Numbered from the stretch's first letter, positions 1 through 8,243 are shown. The stretch is DNA of 64,000 nt from JAGTRP01 sp035255045 (GCA_035255045.1 DATFAA010000142.1:1-64000), one strand, 5' to 3'. Numbers and translations are program-made. Notes: generated by a model not told the origin, from the letters alone.

Positions 1-1
1 A

Positions 2-535
2 TCGGCCTTTGCCAAGAACTTTATTGGCGACGACAAGCGGCACTTCGGACTCGAATGGCAGGAGACGCAGCCTGTGTCTCAGTATTTGAGCTACGCCGCG
101 CATGTCTTGATGACGGACGACGTCCTGTTCGGTGCGCACCCCAACTGGATCGACCACCGCTTGAGGGATGCCGACGGGATCGTGCTGCAGGACCGCGAGA
201 TTACCCTAAAGCGCTTTCAGAAGGGGCAGATGGCCTACCGGGAAACGCCGATTGGTGGGTGCGTTAACGTCGGCGACTGCGAGCTGACACCCGGTAGCGT
301 GCTTGAAGTCGAGTGTCTGTCGAATCATTGCAGGAATATCGTCGGCAGCCTGTCCAAGCTGGAGCGCGTCATCGCTGCCCAGACTCGCCGAGTCAACAAG
401 CTCCGGCTCCTCGATCCGCAATCTCCGGAATGCCGCAACGAGGAATCCGACTTGGCTATCTTCGTTGCAACCCGTGACAACGTACTGAAGGACAACGCCA
501 GGAGGTGTGCTGATGGCCAAGGAAACTCTCACTGA
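2..535 (+). CDS. Large integrase-like protein, C-terminal part (cut by window edge)
   Basis: The frame is open from the first bases of the window to a stop at 535, so only the last ~177 residues of a longer protein are present. The visible part carries a Cys-rich segment (GGCVNVGDC, then C-L-S-N-H-C) followed by a helical tail. From memory this matches the C-terminal end of large tyrosine-recombinase-like proteins found in multi-gene Tn554-type integrase cassettes; the catalytic part lies off the window, so this is not proven. The coiled-coil gene that overlaps its end by 23 bases fits the usual last gene of such cassettes. A 55-bp degenerate copy of bases 236-290 recurs at 5901-5955. Confidence 0.5.
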   Translation, partial: SAFAKNFIGDDKRHFGLEWQETQPVSQYLSYAAHVLMTDDVLFGAHPNWIDHRLRDADGIVLQDREITLKRFQKGQMAYRETPIGGCVNVGDCELTPGSVLEVECLSNHCRNIVGSLSKLERVIAAQTRRVNKLRLLDPQSPECRNEESDLAIFVATRDNVLKDNARRCADGQGNSH

Positions 536-917
536 CTATTTCCAGGCGCTGGAACGCTTGAAGGCGCGCCGCGCAAAGATCAACAACGATGCGGTAGCCA
601 TTGAAGCCGGGCGTAAGAAGGGCAGCATCAAGAAATCGCGCCCGGTCTTCGAGGATCTGATCTTGGCCATCGAGGCTGCTGCAGCAGAGCAGGCCAAGCC
701 GAGAGGCGATCAGCGAGACAGGCTGTCGCGCGCCAAGCAGACTACCAGCGAACTGCGAGAGCAACTGGACGCCTCCCTCGCCAGAGAACTGTCCTTGGTT
801 GCTGAGATATTTGAGCTAAGGAAGCAACTGGCAAAGCTCACGGGCGAAAAGGTGCTACCGATCCGCGGCGCAATGCGGATTCCGATCCAAATTAAACAGC
901 ATTCCGATCCGTGCTGA
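513..917 (+). CDS. Small coiled-coil partner of the integrase (TnpC-like)
   Basis: 134 residues. I chose ATG 513 because AGGAGG at 500-505 lies seven bases upstream; a GTG at 507 is in frame but has no spacing advantage. The N-terminal half contains NNDAVAIEAGRKKGSIKKSR, a pattern I associate with TnpC-like proteins encoded after integrase genes. The second half is a long charged coiled coil (about residues 60-115). It overlaps the integrase fragment by 23 bases, so the two are probably translationally coupled. Its likely role is accessory to recombination or target choice; no catalytic motif is visible. Confidence 0.6.
   Translation: MAKETLTDYFQALERLKARRAKINNDAVAIEAGRKKGSIKKSRPVFEDLILAIEAAAAEQAKPRGDQRDRLSRAKQTTSELREQLDASLARELSLVAEIFELRKQLAKLTGEKVLPIRGAMRIPIQIKQHSDPC
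879..910 (+). repeat. Direct repeat ATTCCGATCC, two copies 22 bp apart
   Basis: ATTCCGATCC occurs at 879-888 and 901-910, at the very end of the coiled-coil gene. Short repeats at this place could be recombinase-binding sites at the terminus of the integrase cassette. This is inference; only the repeats are seen. Confidence 0.4.
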
Positions 918-1427
918 TTTACGCCACTAGATACTGCCGATGCTGCTATCCGTTGACCAGCGTTCCGGTTACAGCTGACCAACGGTGCTGTCACTGACCG
1001 GTAGCAAATGTCTGCTCACGATCTTGAAGCAATGCCCGAGTCCGACCCAAAACGACCAAAGCGATTTCCCGAAAGCGGCCAGTCAGCCAAAACAAGGTTA
1101 TGCGAACCGGAATGCTCCGAAGCTGCCGTTGGTGACCTCAGTTGAGGCAATAGGAGTGCGTGTCACTATGGCTGCACTGCAATTAGCTTTTGACCAAACT
1201 TCCAGATGGCCCACGTGGAACAACTCGTAGGTACGCCGCCTAACCGCTCTGGCAAACGGGCCGCCTATTAACTGCGCTTGTGTGTCCCGTCGATGCTTCG
1301 CACCGCACCCCAAAAAAATAGGGTCCAATGCTAATGGCATGATACGGACAACCTGCCTATATTGTAGGGCATTTCGCACTCAATCTTAAGAAGTATCGAC
1401 ATGCTTTCCTACAAGGAGATGGAAGCT
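918..1427. other. 510-bp stretch without a supported gene
   Basis: Only short, unconvincing open frames are present on either strand. No recognisable protein, tRNA or terminator was seen. It lies between the integrase cassette end and the interrupted gene start at 1428 and may be a remnant of the integration target. Confidence 0.5.
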
Positions 1428-1460
1428 ATGAATATTAAATATCTCGTGGCCACAGGGTAA
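1428..1460 (+). pseudogene. 5' end of a gene cut off by the IS after nine codons
   Basis: AAGGAG at 1413-1418 precedes ATG 1428, and the codons read MNIKYLVAT before running into the IS end at 1456, where a TAA closes the frame. The start looks like the beginning of a signal peptide. Nothing downstream of the IS continues it, since the other side is arsA. The rest of the gene was therefore lost, probably by an IS-mediated deletion. Confidence 0.45.
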
Positions 1461-1493
1461 TCTCCCCGGAATTAGGGGCGATCAGAAGTAGAG

Positions 1494-2293
1494 CTATGCG
1501 GCCATGGCCAGCCGCTGTTTTGGCGTGATGCCGCCCAAGGCCATGTTTGGGCGGTCATGATTGTAGTCGTACATCCACTGGGTGGCGAAGAGCTGGACTT
1601 CTTCCAAGTCTGCCCAGCAATACTGCGATAACCACTCGTAGCGCACGGTCCGGTTGAAGCGCTCCACATAGGCATTCTGCTGCGGTTTCCCGGCTGGATG
1701 TAATCCATCTTGATTTGCCGCTTTTCTGCCCAGCGCTGCACCAGGCCGCTGATGTTCTCCGGGCCATTGTCGCAGCGGATGGCAGCCGGTTTGCCTCGCC
1801 ACTCGATGATCTGTTCCAGCGCCCGGATCACCCGCTCCGCCGGCAAGGAGAAATCGATCTCGATGCCCAGTGCTTCCCGATTGAAGTCATCAATCACATT
1901 GAAGAGCCGGAAACAGCGGCCGTCTTCCAACTGGTCATGCATGAAGTCCATGGACCACACCTGGTTGATAGCCGTGGGTACCGTCAGCGGCTCCGGCTTC
2001 TCCCGCACCAATCGCTTTCTCGGCTTGATCCGCAGATTCAATTCCAGCTCCCGGTAAATGCGATAGACCCGCTTGTGATTCCAGCCAAAGCCCTTCACGT
2101 TGCGCAGATACAGGAAGCACAGCCCGAATCCCCAATTCCGGTGGTTGTCGGTCAGCCGCATCAGCCAGTCGGCAATTTCCTCGTTCTCGGCATTCCGCTT
2201 GGCTGAATACCGATAGCAAGTCTCGCTCACCTCGAATGCCTGGCAGGCAATGCGGATGGACACACCTCTCTCGCCGACAGCCCTCTTGGCCAT
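1494..2293 (-). pseudogene. IS3-family transposase OrfB, frameshifted
   Basis: This is the DDE catalytic subunit of the IS. The first ~200 residues (from MAKRAVGERG) include the rve-type core: VWSMDFMHDQ with the first Asp, and IRCDNGPE with the second Asp. After YIQPG the frame breaks at about 1688. The family sequence GKPQQNAYVERFNRTVRYEW, with the catalytic Glu region, continues in the next frame and ends at 1494. A single missing A (GGGAAACC instead of GGGAAAACC) explains the shift. In IS3 elements OrfB is normally made as an OrfAB fusion by -1 slippage; A-AAA-AAG at the end of orfA fits that. Confidence 0.8.
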
Positions 2294-2313
2294 CTCACGC
2301 CGGTGAGATGGCC

Positions 2314-2580
2314 TCACCACTTTTTTGTAATCGCCTCCTGCAGAATATCTGCCTTCAGGCGCTCCTCGGCGTACATCTTCTTCAGCCGGGCATTCTCGGC
2401 TTCCAGTTCCTTCATGCGGGCCATCATGGAAACGTCCAGGCCGCCATATTTCGCCCGCCACTTGTAGAACGTCGCCGAGCTGATCCCCAACTCCCGGCAC
2501 AACTCCGGCACTGACAGCCCGCCTTCGACCCGCTTCAACGCCTCGATGATCTGGCTGTCCGAAAACTTCGACCTCTTCAT
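2314..2580 (-). CDS. IS3-family transposase OrfA
   Basis: 88 residues. The N-terminal helix-turn-helix reads SDSQIIEALKRVEGG...ELCRELGIS. It is followed by the YKWRAKYGG segment and a leucine-zipper-like coiled coil (MKELEAENARLKK) that mediates OrfA/OrfAB multimerisation. This orfA type is seen in IS407-like members of the family. It ends in a slippery A6G run at about 2324-2330, where -1 frameshifting would yield the OrfAB transposase. Intact in sequence. Confidence 0.85.
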   Translation of the reverse strand: MKRSKFSDSQIIEALKRVEGGLSVPELCRELGISSATFYKWRAKYGGLDVSMMARMKELEAENARLKKMYAEERLKADILQEAITKKW

Positions 2581-2607
2581 GCAGAACTCTCCCTTAACGA
2601 GAAAATT

Positions 2608-3528
2608 CTACCTCTGACCGCTTTTATTGGCCGGGGGGATTACCGTCTCCGGATGCGCCATTTCGCGGAGGGCCTTCAGCCCGACCGTGCCACGGGGCAG
2701 AAAAGGAATGCGGGTTTGGGGCAATTCAGCCAGCTCAGGAGGCATGGTTTCCAGAGCCTCGGATGCCCGGGCCACCATGGCAGTGGCAATCGAATCGCCG
2801 GCGGAGTCGCCTGAGAACAAGCCATTGATGGCCAGCGTCTGGTTGCGAATCCCCAAGTCAGCTAGTTCGAGGCGGGTACGGTTGGCTTCACGTAGTGAAG
2901 CCGTGTCTGCCCGGGCCACCGGGATGACCGTGGTCACGTCGGCGCTGGACAATCGCTCCACCGTCGCCGCATACAGGGCCTTCTGCCTCTCAAGGCCAGC
3001 CAAGGGGCCCAGGCAGGAAGCACCGCCGGTCGAGGAGGAAATGAACTCGTCCCAGGCCGACGGCGAGGTCAGCAGGCGTAGCGTATGGCCCGTGGGCGCC
3101 GCATCGAAGATGACGTGGTCGAACTCGGCGGTCGCTGACGGGTCGCCGAGCAGTTTCGAGAACTCGTCGAAGGCGGCAATCTCCACGGTGCACGCCCCGG
3201 AGAACTGCTCTTCCATGCTCTATATGGCCGCCACCGGCAAGATGCCCCGGTATGGTGCCACCATCCGCTCCCGGTAGGCGTGAGCTGCTGCCTCTGGGTC
3301 GATGTTCAAGGCGAACAGGACCGATGCCCCAGGAATGGCAGTCGGGGACTGACTCAAGCCAATACCCAGCACTTCATCCAGGTTGGACGCCGGGTCCGTG
3401 CTGACGATGAGCACCTTTTTGCCGGCCTCGGTTAGCGCCAGGCCCGTGGCACAGGAGAGCGATGTCTTGCCGACGCCGCCCTTGCCGGTGACAAACAGGT
3501 AACGGGTTTGGATGGTGGGTAGCGGCAT
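2608..3528 (-). pseudogene. arsA: arsA, arsenite-pump ATPase: amber stop and IS truncation
   Basis: ArsA energises arsenite extrusion and accepts As(III) from ArsD. The N-terminal half is recognisable: P-loop GKGGVGKTS at residues ~15-23, STDPASNL, and DAAPTGHTLRLL. Two lesions are visible. A TAG at 3220-3222 lies between ILPVAAI and SMEEQFSG in the same frame, so this is a nonsense mutation and not a frameshift. The gene also runs into the IS end at 2644 after ALREMAHPET; the last 12 codons (VIPPANKSGQR and stop) are IS sequence. Family members have two ATPase halves (~580 residues); here only the first (~295) remains. Last gene of the ars operon, 12 bp after arsD. Confidence 0.85.
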
Positions 3529-3540
3529 GATTGAGCCCTC

Positions 3541-3906
3541 TCAGCAGGTGCCCGGCTTGCAGCCGCATCCGCCGGCCTTGACTTGCGTAGTCTCGCCGGT
3601 GGTAAGGGCAATACCGAGCTTCTGAGCCAGCTGAGCCCCAGAGGGGTACATGCCGGTGGAGACGATATTGCCGTCAACGGCAATGATGGACAGACGATCC
3701 ATGCCCCCCTCCATTTCCTTCACCACGGCAGGGTTGGCGACGAATGCCTGGGGTTCCTGGCCGAGGTTGTGGCGCTCAATGGTGACACCTTGTTCCTCAA
3801 CCCATTTCAGGTCAGCCGCAAACTGGGCGAGCACCGGATCTACATCAACGCCGCAGACACCCGTGGAACAGCACATGGCCGGGTCGAACACTTCGAGTTC
3901 TTTCAT
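3541..3906 (-). CDS. arsD: ArsD arsenic metallochaperone
   Basis: 121 residues. ArsD carries As(III)/Sb(III) to ArsA. MKELEVFDPAMCCSTGVCG has the diagnostic Cys12-Cys13-Cys18 triad, and the tail holds further cysteines (GGCGCKPGTC). I chose ATG 3906, preceded by AAGGAGAG, over a longer open frame from 3954 that would run into the ACR3 gene end. It sits 10 bp after ACR3. Its client ArsA is broken here, so any present role would have to be with another ArsA or as a minor regulator. Confidence 0.93.
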   Translation of the reverse strand: MKELEVFDPAMCCSTGVCGVDVDPVLAQFAADLKWVEEQGVTIERHNLGQEPQAFVANPAVVKEMEGGMDRLSIIAVDGNIVSTGMYPSGAQLAQKLGIALTTGETTQVKAGGCGCKPGTC

Positions 3907-3916
3907 GATTCTCTCC

Positions 3917-4993
3917 TTACGCTTGTTGGGCTTCGTACCAGCCCTTGGATGCATTGACCACCTTCACCACCAGCAGCATGACCGGGACCTCGATGAGGAC
4001 GCCGACAACCGTCGCCAGTGCGGCCCCGGATTCGAAGCCGAAGAGGCTGATGGCGGCGGCCACGGCCAGCTCGAAGAAATTCGAGGCGCCGATGAGGGCC
4101 GATGGGCAGGCGACGTTGTGCTTCTCGCCAACCATCTTGTTCAGCCCGTAGGCTAGGGCCGAATTGAAAAAAACCTGGATCAGGATGGGCACGGCCAGCA
4201 GGGCGATGACCAAAGGCTGCTTCAGGATAGCCTCGCCCTGGAAGGCGAAGAGCAGCACTAGGGTCGCCAGCAGGGCCGAGATGGACCAGGGGCCGATCTT
4301 GGCCATGGCGGCATCGAAGGCTGCCTGCCCCTTGGCCAGCAGCCCCCTCCGCCACAGCTGGGCTAGGACGACCGGGATGACGATGTAGAGCACCACCGAG
4401 GTGAGCAGGGTATCCCAGGGGACGGTGATGGAAGAGATGCCCAGCAGGAACGCCACAATGGGCGCGAAGGCGAACACCATGATGCTGTCGTTCATGGCGA
4501 CCTGGGACAGCGTGAACAGCGGATCACCATTCGACAGCCGGCTCCAGACGAAGACCATGGCGGTACACGGGGCAGCGGCCAACAGAATAAGGCCGGCGAT
4601 GTAGCTGTCGAGCTGGTCTGCCGGCAGCAAAGGGGCGAACAGGGTACGCACGAAGAGCCAGCCGAGGAAGGCCATGGAGAACGGCTTCACCAGCCAGTTC
4701 ACGAACAGGGTGACGCCGATGCCCCGGACATGCTGCTTCACTTCGTGGAGCGCACCGAAATCCACCTTGACCAGCATCGGGATGATCATCACCCAGATGA
4801 GCAGGCCGACGGGAAGATTGACCTGGGCCACCTCGAGACGGCCGATGGCCTGGAACAGGCCCGGCGCTACCTGGCCGGCGGCAATGCCGGCGACGATGCA
4901 GAGAAGGACCCAGACGGTCAGGAAGCGCTCGAAGACGCTCATGGGAGCGCTGGCGGCGATCTTGGCAGTGGCTTCACATTGGACGGCGGACAT
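3917..4993 (-). CDS. acr3: ACR3-family arsenite efflux permease
   Basis: 358 residues with about ten predicted membrane helices. It exports As(OH)3/arsenite across the inner membrane. It shows the ACR3 hallmark AAAPCTAMVFVWS with the conserved Cys in the fourth helix, plus VKPFSMAFLGW and the C-terminal GASNFFELAVA. Length is typical. It lies 8 bp downstream of arsC. The truncated second copy at 37222-38055 is a close paralogue. Confidence 0.95.
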   Translation of the reverse strand: MSAVQCEATAKIAASAPMSVFERFLTVWVLLCIVAGIAAGQVAPGLFQAIGRLEVAQVNLPVGLLIWVMIIPMLVKVDFGALHEVKQHVRGIGVTLFVNWLVKPFSMAFLGWLFVRTLFAPLLPADQLDSYIAGLILLAAAPCTAMVFVWSRLSNGDPLFTLSQVAMNDSIMVFAFAPIVAFLLGISSITVPWDTLLTSVVLYIVIPVVLAQLWRRGLLAKGQAAFDAAMAKIGPWSISALLATLVLLFAFQGEAILKQPLVIALLAVPILIQVFFNSALAYGLNKMVGEKHNVACPSALIGASNFFELAVAAAISLFGFESGAALATVVGVLIEVPVMLLVVKVVNASKGWYEAQQA

Positions 4994-5001
4994 CGCAGCT
5001 C

Positions 5002-5415
5002 CTACAGGCCCAGGGCTTCGCGGACAGCCGGCACAAGGCGGGCGCGGATGTCGTCGCGGACGGTGAGGAAGCTCTCCAGGGGCTCCCCGTGAGGGTCATG
5101 AAAACCGACATGGATGCGCTTCACCGGGCGCGGGAAGACGGGGCAGGTTTCCTTGGCGTTATCGCAGACGCTCACGACTAGGTCGATGTCCTGGTCCATG
5201 ACGGCTTCGACATCCTTGGGATAGAGACCGTTGGTCGGCAGGCCAGCGAGTTTCAGGGCCTCGATGGCGCCATCGGCGACCTTGGGCTGGGGCTTGGTGC
5301 CGGCGGAAATGCACCGCACGAGACCCGCTAGGTCGTGGTTCAGGATGGCCTCGCCCATCTGGGAGCGGCAGGAGTTTCCGGTGCACAGCACCAGCACGGT
5401 TTGGGGAGCGGTCAT
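5002..5415 (-). CDS. arsC: ArsC arsenate reductase, thioredoxin-linked LMW-phosphatase type
   Basis: 137 residues. It reduces As(V) to As(III) in the cytoplasm so that ACR3 can export it. The P-loop VLCTGNSCRSQM gives the CX5R nucleophile motif near residue 10. The resolving pair VVSVCDNAKETC (about residues 80-88) fits the thioredoxin-coupled family. The start overlaps the arsR stop by 4 bp, indicating translational coupling. Confidence 0.95.
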   Translation of the reverse strand: MTAPQTVLVLCTGNSCRSQMGEAILNHDLAGLVRCISAGTKPQPKVADGAIEALKLAGLPTNGLYPKDVEAVMDQDIDLVVSVCDNAKETCPVFPRPVKRIHVGFHDPHGEPLESFLTVRDDIRARLVPAVREALGL

Positions 5416-5786
5416 GGGGTGTTTCCTTCGGATTCGGTCTTGGGCAAATTACCCCGCCGTCTTTCGGTGGTATCGCAGCAGGCAGTCTTAGGCAGGCAGG
5501 CCTCGCCCTGGCAGCAATTGGCGGTCAGGAAGCTGATCAGTTCGTCCATGGTTCCGTACTCGGCGGAGTAGCGGATGAAGCGGCTTTCCCGCTGCCCCTT
5601 GATGAGCCCCACCCGGCTGAGGTGGGCCAGGTGGAAGGACAGCGTGGCCGCGGGGATGGCCAGTCTTTCCCCGATGGCACTGGCAAAGACGCCCTCGGGG
5701 CCCGCCTCCACCAGCAGACGGAAGATGGCCAGCCGGCTTTCGTGACCCAGGGCGGCAAGGAGTTCGGCAGCGTTCAGCGTTTCCAT
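5412..5786 (-). CDS. arsR: ArsR-family As(III)-responsive repressor
   Basis: 124 residues from ATG 5786; an upstream in-frame ATG at 5816 is less likely because the paralogue at 38806 begins at the same METL start. It has a winged helix (LLAALGHESRLAIFRLL; recognition helix around IPAATLSFHLAHL). The C-terminal NCCQGEAC gives the Cys-Cys-x5-Cys metal site described for Acidithiobacillus-type ArsR. It is first in the operon and should repress its own promoter until arsenite binds. Confidence 0.93.
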   Translation of the reverse strand: METLNAAELLAALGHESRLAIFRLLVEAGPEGVFASAIGERLAIPAATLSFHLAHLSRVGLIKGQRESRFIRYSAEYGTMDELISFLTANCCQGEACLPKTACCDTTERRRGNLPKTESEGNTP

Positions 5787-5900
5787 ATTTCCAAGCGTAT
5801 CGAAATGTAGTGACAATTCAATGACAGTTTTGTTACATGTGGGCGTGTAGGTTAACGCAGTTAGTGAAAAGCGTGCCGGGTTAGTGAGAAACTGCTGCTC
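5787..5900 (-). promoter_or_regulatory. ars operon 1 upstream region
   Basis: The only sequence between arsR and the transposon graveyard. It shares with the region upstream of arsR copy 2 (38807-38917) the TCGATA...TTGGAAATATGG stretch next to the start, and farther out a conserved AACTGCTGC and neighbouring bases. Similarity stops at about 5900, where an unrelated fragment begins. It probably holds the ArsR operator and promoter; exact boxes are not defined. Confidence 0.45.
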
Positions 5901-5955
5901 TACCGGAAAACGCCGATTGGTGGGTGCGGTAACTTCGGCGACTGCGAGCTGACAA
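5901..5955 (+). repeat. Degenerate copy of part of the integrase gene
   Basis: This stretch matches 236-290 over 55 bp with four visible differences, including the core GATTGGTGGGTGCG and TCGGCGACTGCGAGCTGACA. It is a scrap of a second integrase gene of the kind at the left edge. It is joined directly to a Tn3 transposase fragment on its right and to the ars upstream region on its left. Confidence 0.75.
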
Positions 5956-6770
5956 CCGCCTGGGATTCGCCGAGCAGCTCTGCTACCTGCGCGTTCTCGG
6001 CGTCATCCTGGGCGTCGATGAGCCGCCGTTTCTGCCCTTGCTGAGTCTGGTCGCCGGCCAGCTCAAGGTCAGCGTCGAAAGCTGGGACGAGTACGGCTAG
6101 CGGGAGCAGCACCGGCGCGAGCACGTGGTCGAACTGCAAACGGTGTTCGGCTTCCAGCCCTTCACCATGAGCCACTACCGGCAGGCCGTCCACACGCTGA
6201 CCGAGCTAGCCATGCAAACCGACAAGGGCATTGTGCTGGCCAGCGCCTTGATCGAGCATCTGCGGCGGCCGTCGGTCATTCTGCCTGCCCTCAACGCCGT
6301 CGAGCGGGCGAGCGCCGAAGCGATCACCCACGCCAACCGCCGCATCTACGATACCTCGTCCGAACCGCTGTCGGACGCGCACCGTCGCCGCCTCGACGAC
6401 CTGCTAGAACGCCGGGACAACGGCAAGGCGATCTGGTCGGTCTGGCTGCTACAGTCACCGGCCAAGCCGAAATCGCGGCACATGCTCGAACACATCGAAC
6501 GCCTCAAGGCATGGCAGGGGCTCGACCTGCCTCTCGGCGTCGAACTGCTGATCTACCAGAACCGGCTGGTCAAGATCGCCCGCGAGGGTGGCCAGATGAT
6601 GCCCGCCGACCTGGCCAAGTTCGAGCCGCGGCGGCGCTACGCGACTCTGGTTGTGCTCGCCATCGAGGGCATGGCCACCGTCACCGACGAAATCATCGAC
6701 CTGCACGATCGCATCCTGGGCAAGCTGTCCAACGCCGCCAAGAACAAGCATCAGAGACAATTCCAGGCGT
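5954..6770 (+). pseudogene. Tn3-family transposase TnpA fragment with in-frame stop
   Basis: The frame begins NRLGFAEQLCYLR, the DUF4158-type N-terminal domain of Tn3-family transposases, and continues through VELQTVFGFQPFTMSHYRQA to about NAAKNKHQRQFQA. A TAG at 6098-6100 (after SWDEYG) interrupts it where relatives have Gln. Both ends are missing: the left joins the integrase scrap and the right joins an IS5-type fragment. No catalytic DDE residue of TnpA is present, so it is inactive. Confidence 0.8.
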
Positions 6771-7045
6771 ATCAAGGCTACACCGGCGCAGCTTCGGCCG
6801 AGGCTGCCCAAGCCCAGGGAATGGCCTTGGAAGTCGTCACGCTGCCGGAGGCCAAGCGCGGCTTTGTCCTGCTGCCTCGGCGCTGGGTGGTCGAGCGCAG
6901 CATTGCTTGGATGGCCCGCTTCCGGCACTTGGCACGCGATTACGAGCGCCTCCCCGAGATCTATGCCAGCCTGCACTACGTCGCCTTTGCCTGCTTGATG
7001 CTTTCCCATCTCCCCGATGCACTCAACATCGTTCATAACATGCTC
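6771..7045 (+). pseudogene. IS5-family transposase C-terminal fragment fused in frame
   Basis: Continuing the TnpA frame, the protein switches to GYTGAASAEAAQAQGM and then RGFVLLPRRWVVERSIAWM and RHLARDYERLPE. This is the C-terminal DDE-E region of IS5-family transposases, with the E in VVERS. The fusion to the Tn3 fragment is in frame by chance and gives a chimeric open frame that could be miscalled as one transposase. The native start and first catalytic Asp are absent. Confidence 0.75.
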
Positions 7046-7047
7046 TC

Positions 7048-7300
7048 GTCTGGCGGCTGTACAAGGAAGAAGGCTTGTTGGCACTACGAAAGAAGCTGCC
7101 CAAGCGTCGGAAGATGGTCGTGCAGCGGGAAGAGCGCTTCAAGGCCCGCAAAGCCAACGATGTCTGGAGCCTCGATTTCGTGTCGGACGAGTTGGGCAAT
7201 AGTCAGCGCTTCAGGATCCTGACCGTGGTCGATGTCATTAGTCGGAAAGCGCTGGCGACCGAAGTCGGGTTTCGCCTGCTTGGGGACGATGTAGTGAAAC
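7048..7300 (+). pseudogene. IS3-family OrfB fragment
   Basis: In another frame than the preceding chimera the sequence reads VWRLYKEEGLLALRKKLP, then ANDVWSLDFVSDEL and RILTVVDVISRKAL. This is the region around the first catalytic Asp of an IS3-family OrfB, distinct from the OrfB at 1494 and the one at 33836. It stops near 7300; the following ~50 codons are open but unrelated. Confidence 0.75.
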
Positions 7301-7347
7301 CGCACTACCTTGGGCCAAATCGCTCGGCAATGTATTGCTTCAGTCAG

Positions 7348-7665
7348 CTAGACGCCGCCTTGCGGTATGGACGTATTGATTACATAAATGCTGGAGAATT
7401 CATCGAGCGGTGTATTTCTGCCGCCTTCGGGCAACTGGAACCTCTGAAGAACCTGTAGTCCGGTGACGTGACGCAAGTGGAAAAATTGCCAGGGTGAGAT
7501 GCCCGCACGCACTATAGGTTCGACCTGCCAGCACAACAGAATATCATGGCCAGCTGCACTTCTTCCAAGCACGTGCGGTTCGGCAATCACTCTCCAACAG
7601 TTCGCGTAGACGACTTCCAGCAGCAGTCCGTTACGAATGGCTCGACAAACGGTGGCTTCGATCAT
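7348..7665 (-). CDS. Short WYL-like protein of unknown function
   Basis: 105 residues. The pattern AIRNGLLLEVVYANCWRVI, then EPHVLGRSAAGHDILLCWQV, then FFHLRHVTGLQVLQRF resembles stand-alone WYL-type sensor domains, which bind nucleotides or other ligands. It lacks the helix-turn-helix of full WYL regulators. ATG 7665 is the natural start; no strong ribosome-binding site is seen. It sits immediately beside the transposon graveyard, and its last codons overlap the open tail of the OrfB fragment on the other strand. Assignment rests on remembered sequence pattern only. Confidence 0.5.
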   Translation of the reverse strand: MIEATVCRAIRNGLLLEVVYANCWRVIAEPHVLGRSAAGHDILLCWQVEPIVRAGISPWQFFHLRHVTGLQVLQRFQLPEGGRNTPLDEFSSIYVINTSIPQGGV

Positions 7666-8243
7666 AGGAGTGCGGGCGAATGCGACGCGTATAGAGTAGA
7701 GCAGAGCTTACTGGAGAGAAATACGCAATAACACATGTGGGAAGAAACTCAGGTGCCGTTTCAGTCATGGGCAGCTAGTTTCGGCCGGCGACTGGTTGGC
7801 ACGAAGCCGCGTTCCCCTATCTAGCTCAGTAGTTACTTCGTGTTGACGCCGGTAGTCTGTGCCATGCCGGAAACCTACCTCCCTGGAAAACCAGGTGTTC
7901 GATCGCCTTATCCACGACCGCCCAGCGCCAAGCCAATACCTGCGATGCTGTTACTTGGCGTGGCATGGTACGTTGCACGGATATCGATTGAGCTTCGTCC
8001 TGTGAACCCAAATTGTGGGCAATTGAAAGGTTCGCCGGGCGCTTGCGGCCTGTCTGATCACTGCTTTTTTAATTCTTCGCTGTGCTGCCGATGCTCGCGC
8101 CCCCGGCGGGATTACCCGGGTTGGGTGGTTCGTAGTATCAAGCGCATCGGACTGCAGTACGTGCCCGTAGCGGGGGCACAATTGCCCCCAGCGCTGTGCT
8201 GTGCACCTTTCACTCCATACTTAAATGATGCCAAGCTGTTGTA
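7666..8243. other. 578-bp gap without a supported gene; one hairpin
   Basis: No credible protein frame. A perfect inverted repeat, GGGGGCA-CAAT-TGCCCCC, lies at 8172-8189, 55-70 bases beyond the stop of the large kinase gene that ends at 8244. It lacks a T-run, so it is at best a weak terminator or mRNA-end hairpin. Confidence 0.45.

Larger units (their letters stand above)
1456..2644 (-). mobile_element. IS3-family insertion sequence (orfA/orfB), decayed
   Basis: The ends are matching inverted repeats: GGTAATCTCCCCGG at 1456-1469, and the complement of GGTAATCCCCCCGG at 2631-2644. Similarity extends inward through GATCAGAAGTAGA versus GGTCAGAGGTAGA. The element is ~1.19 kb and carries an orfA/orfB pair in IS3 arrangement on the minus strand. 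The 3-4 bases flanking each end do not match (CAG versus GTC), so no target duplication is visible. That suggests the two sides come from different insertion events or that an adjacent deletion occurred. orfB has a one-base deletion, so the element is probably immobile on its own. Confidence 0.85.
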
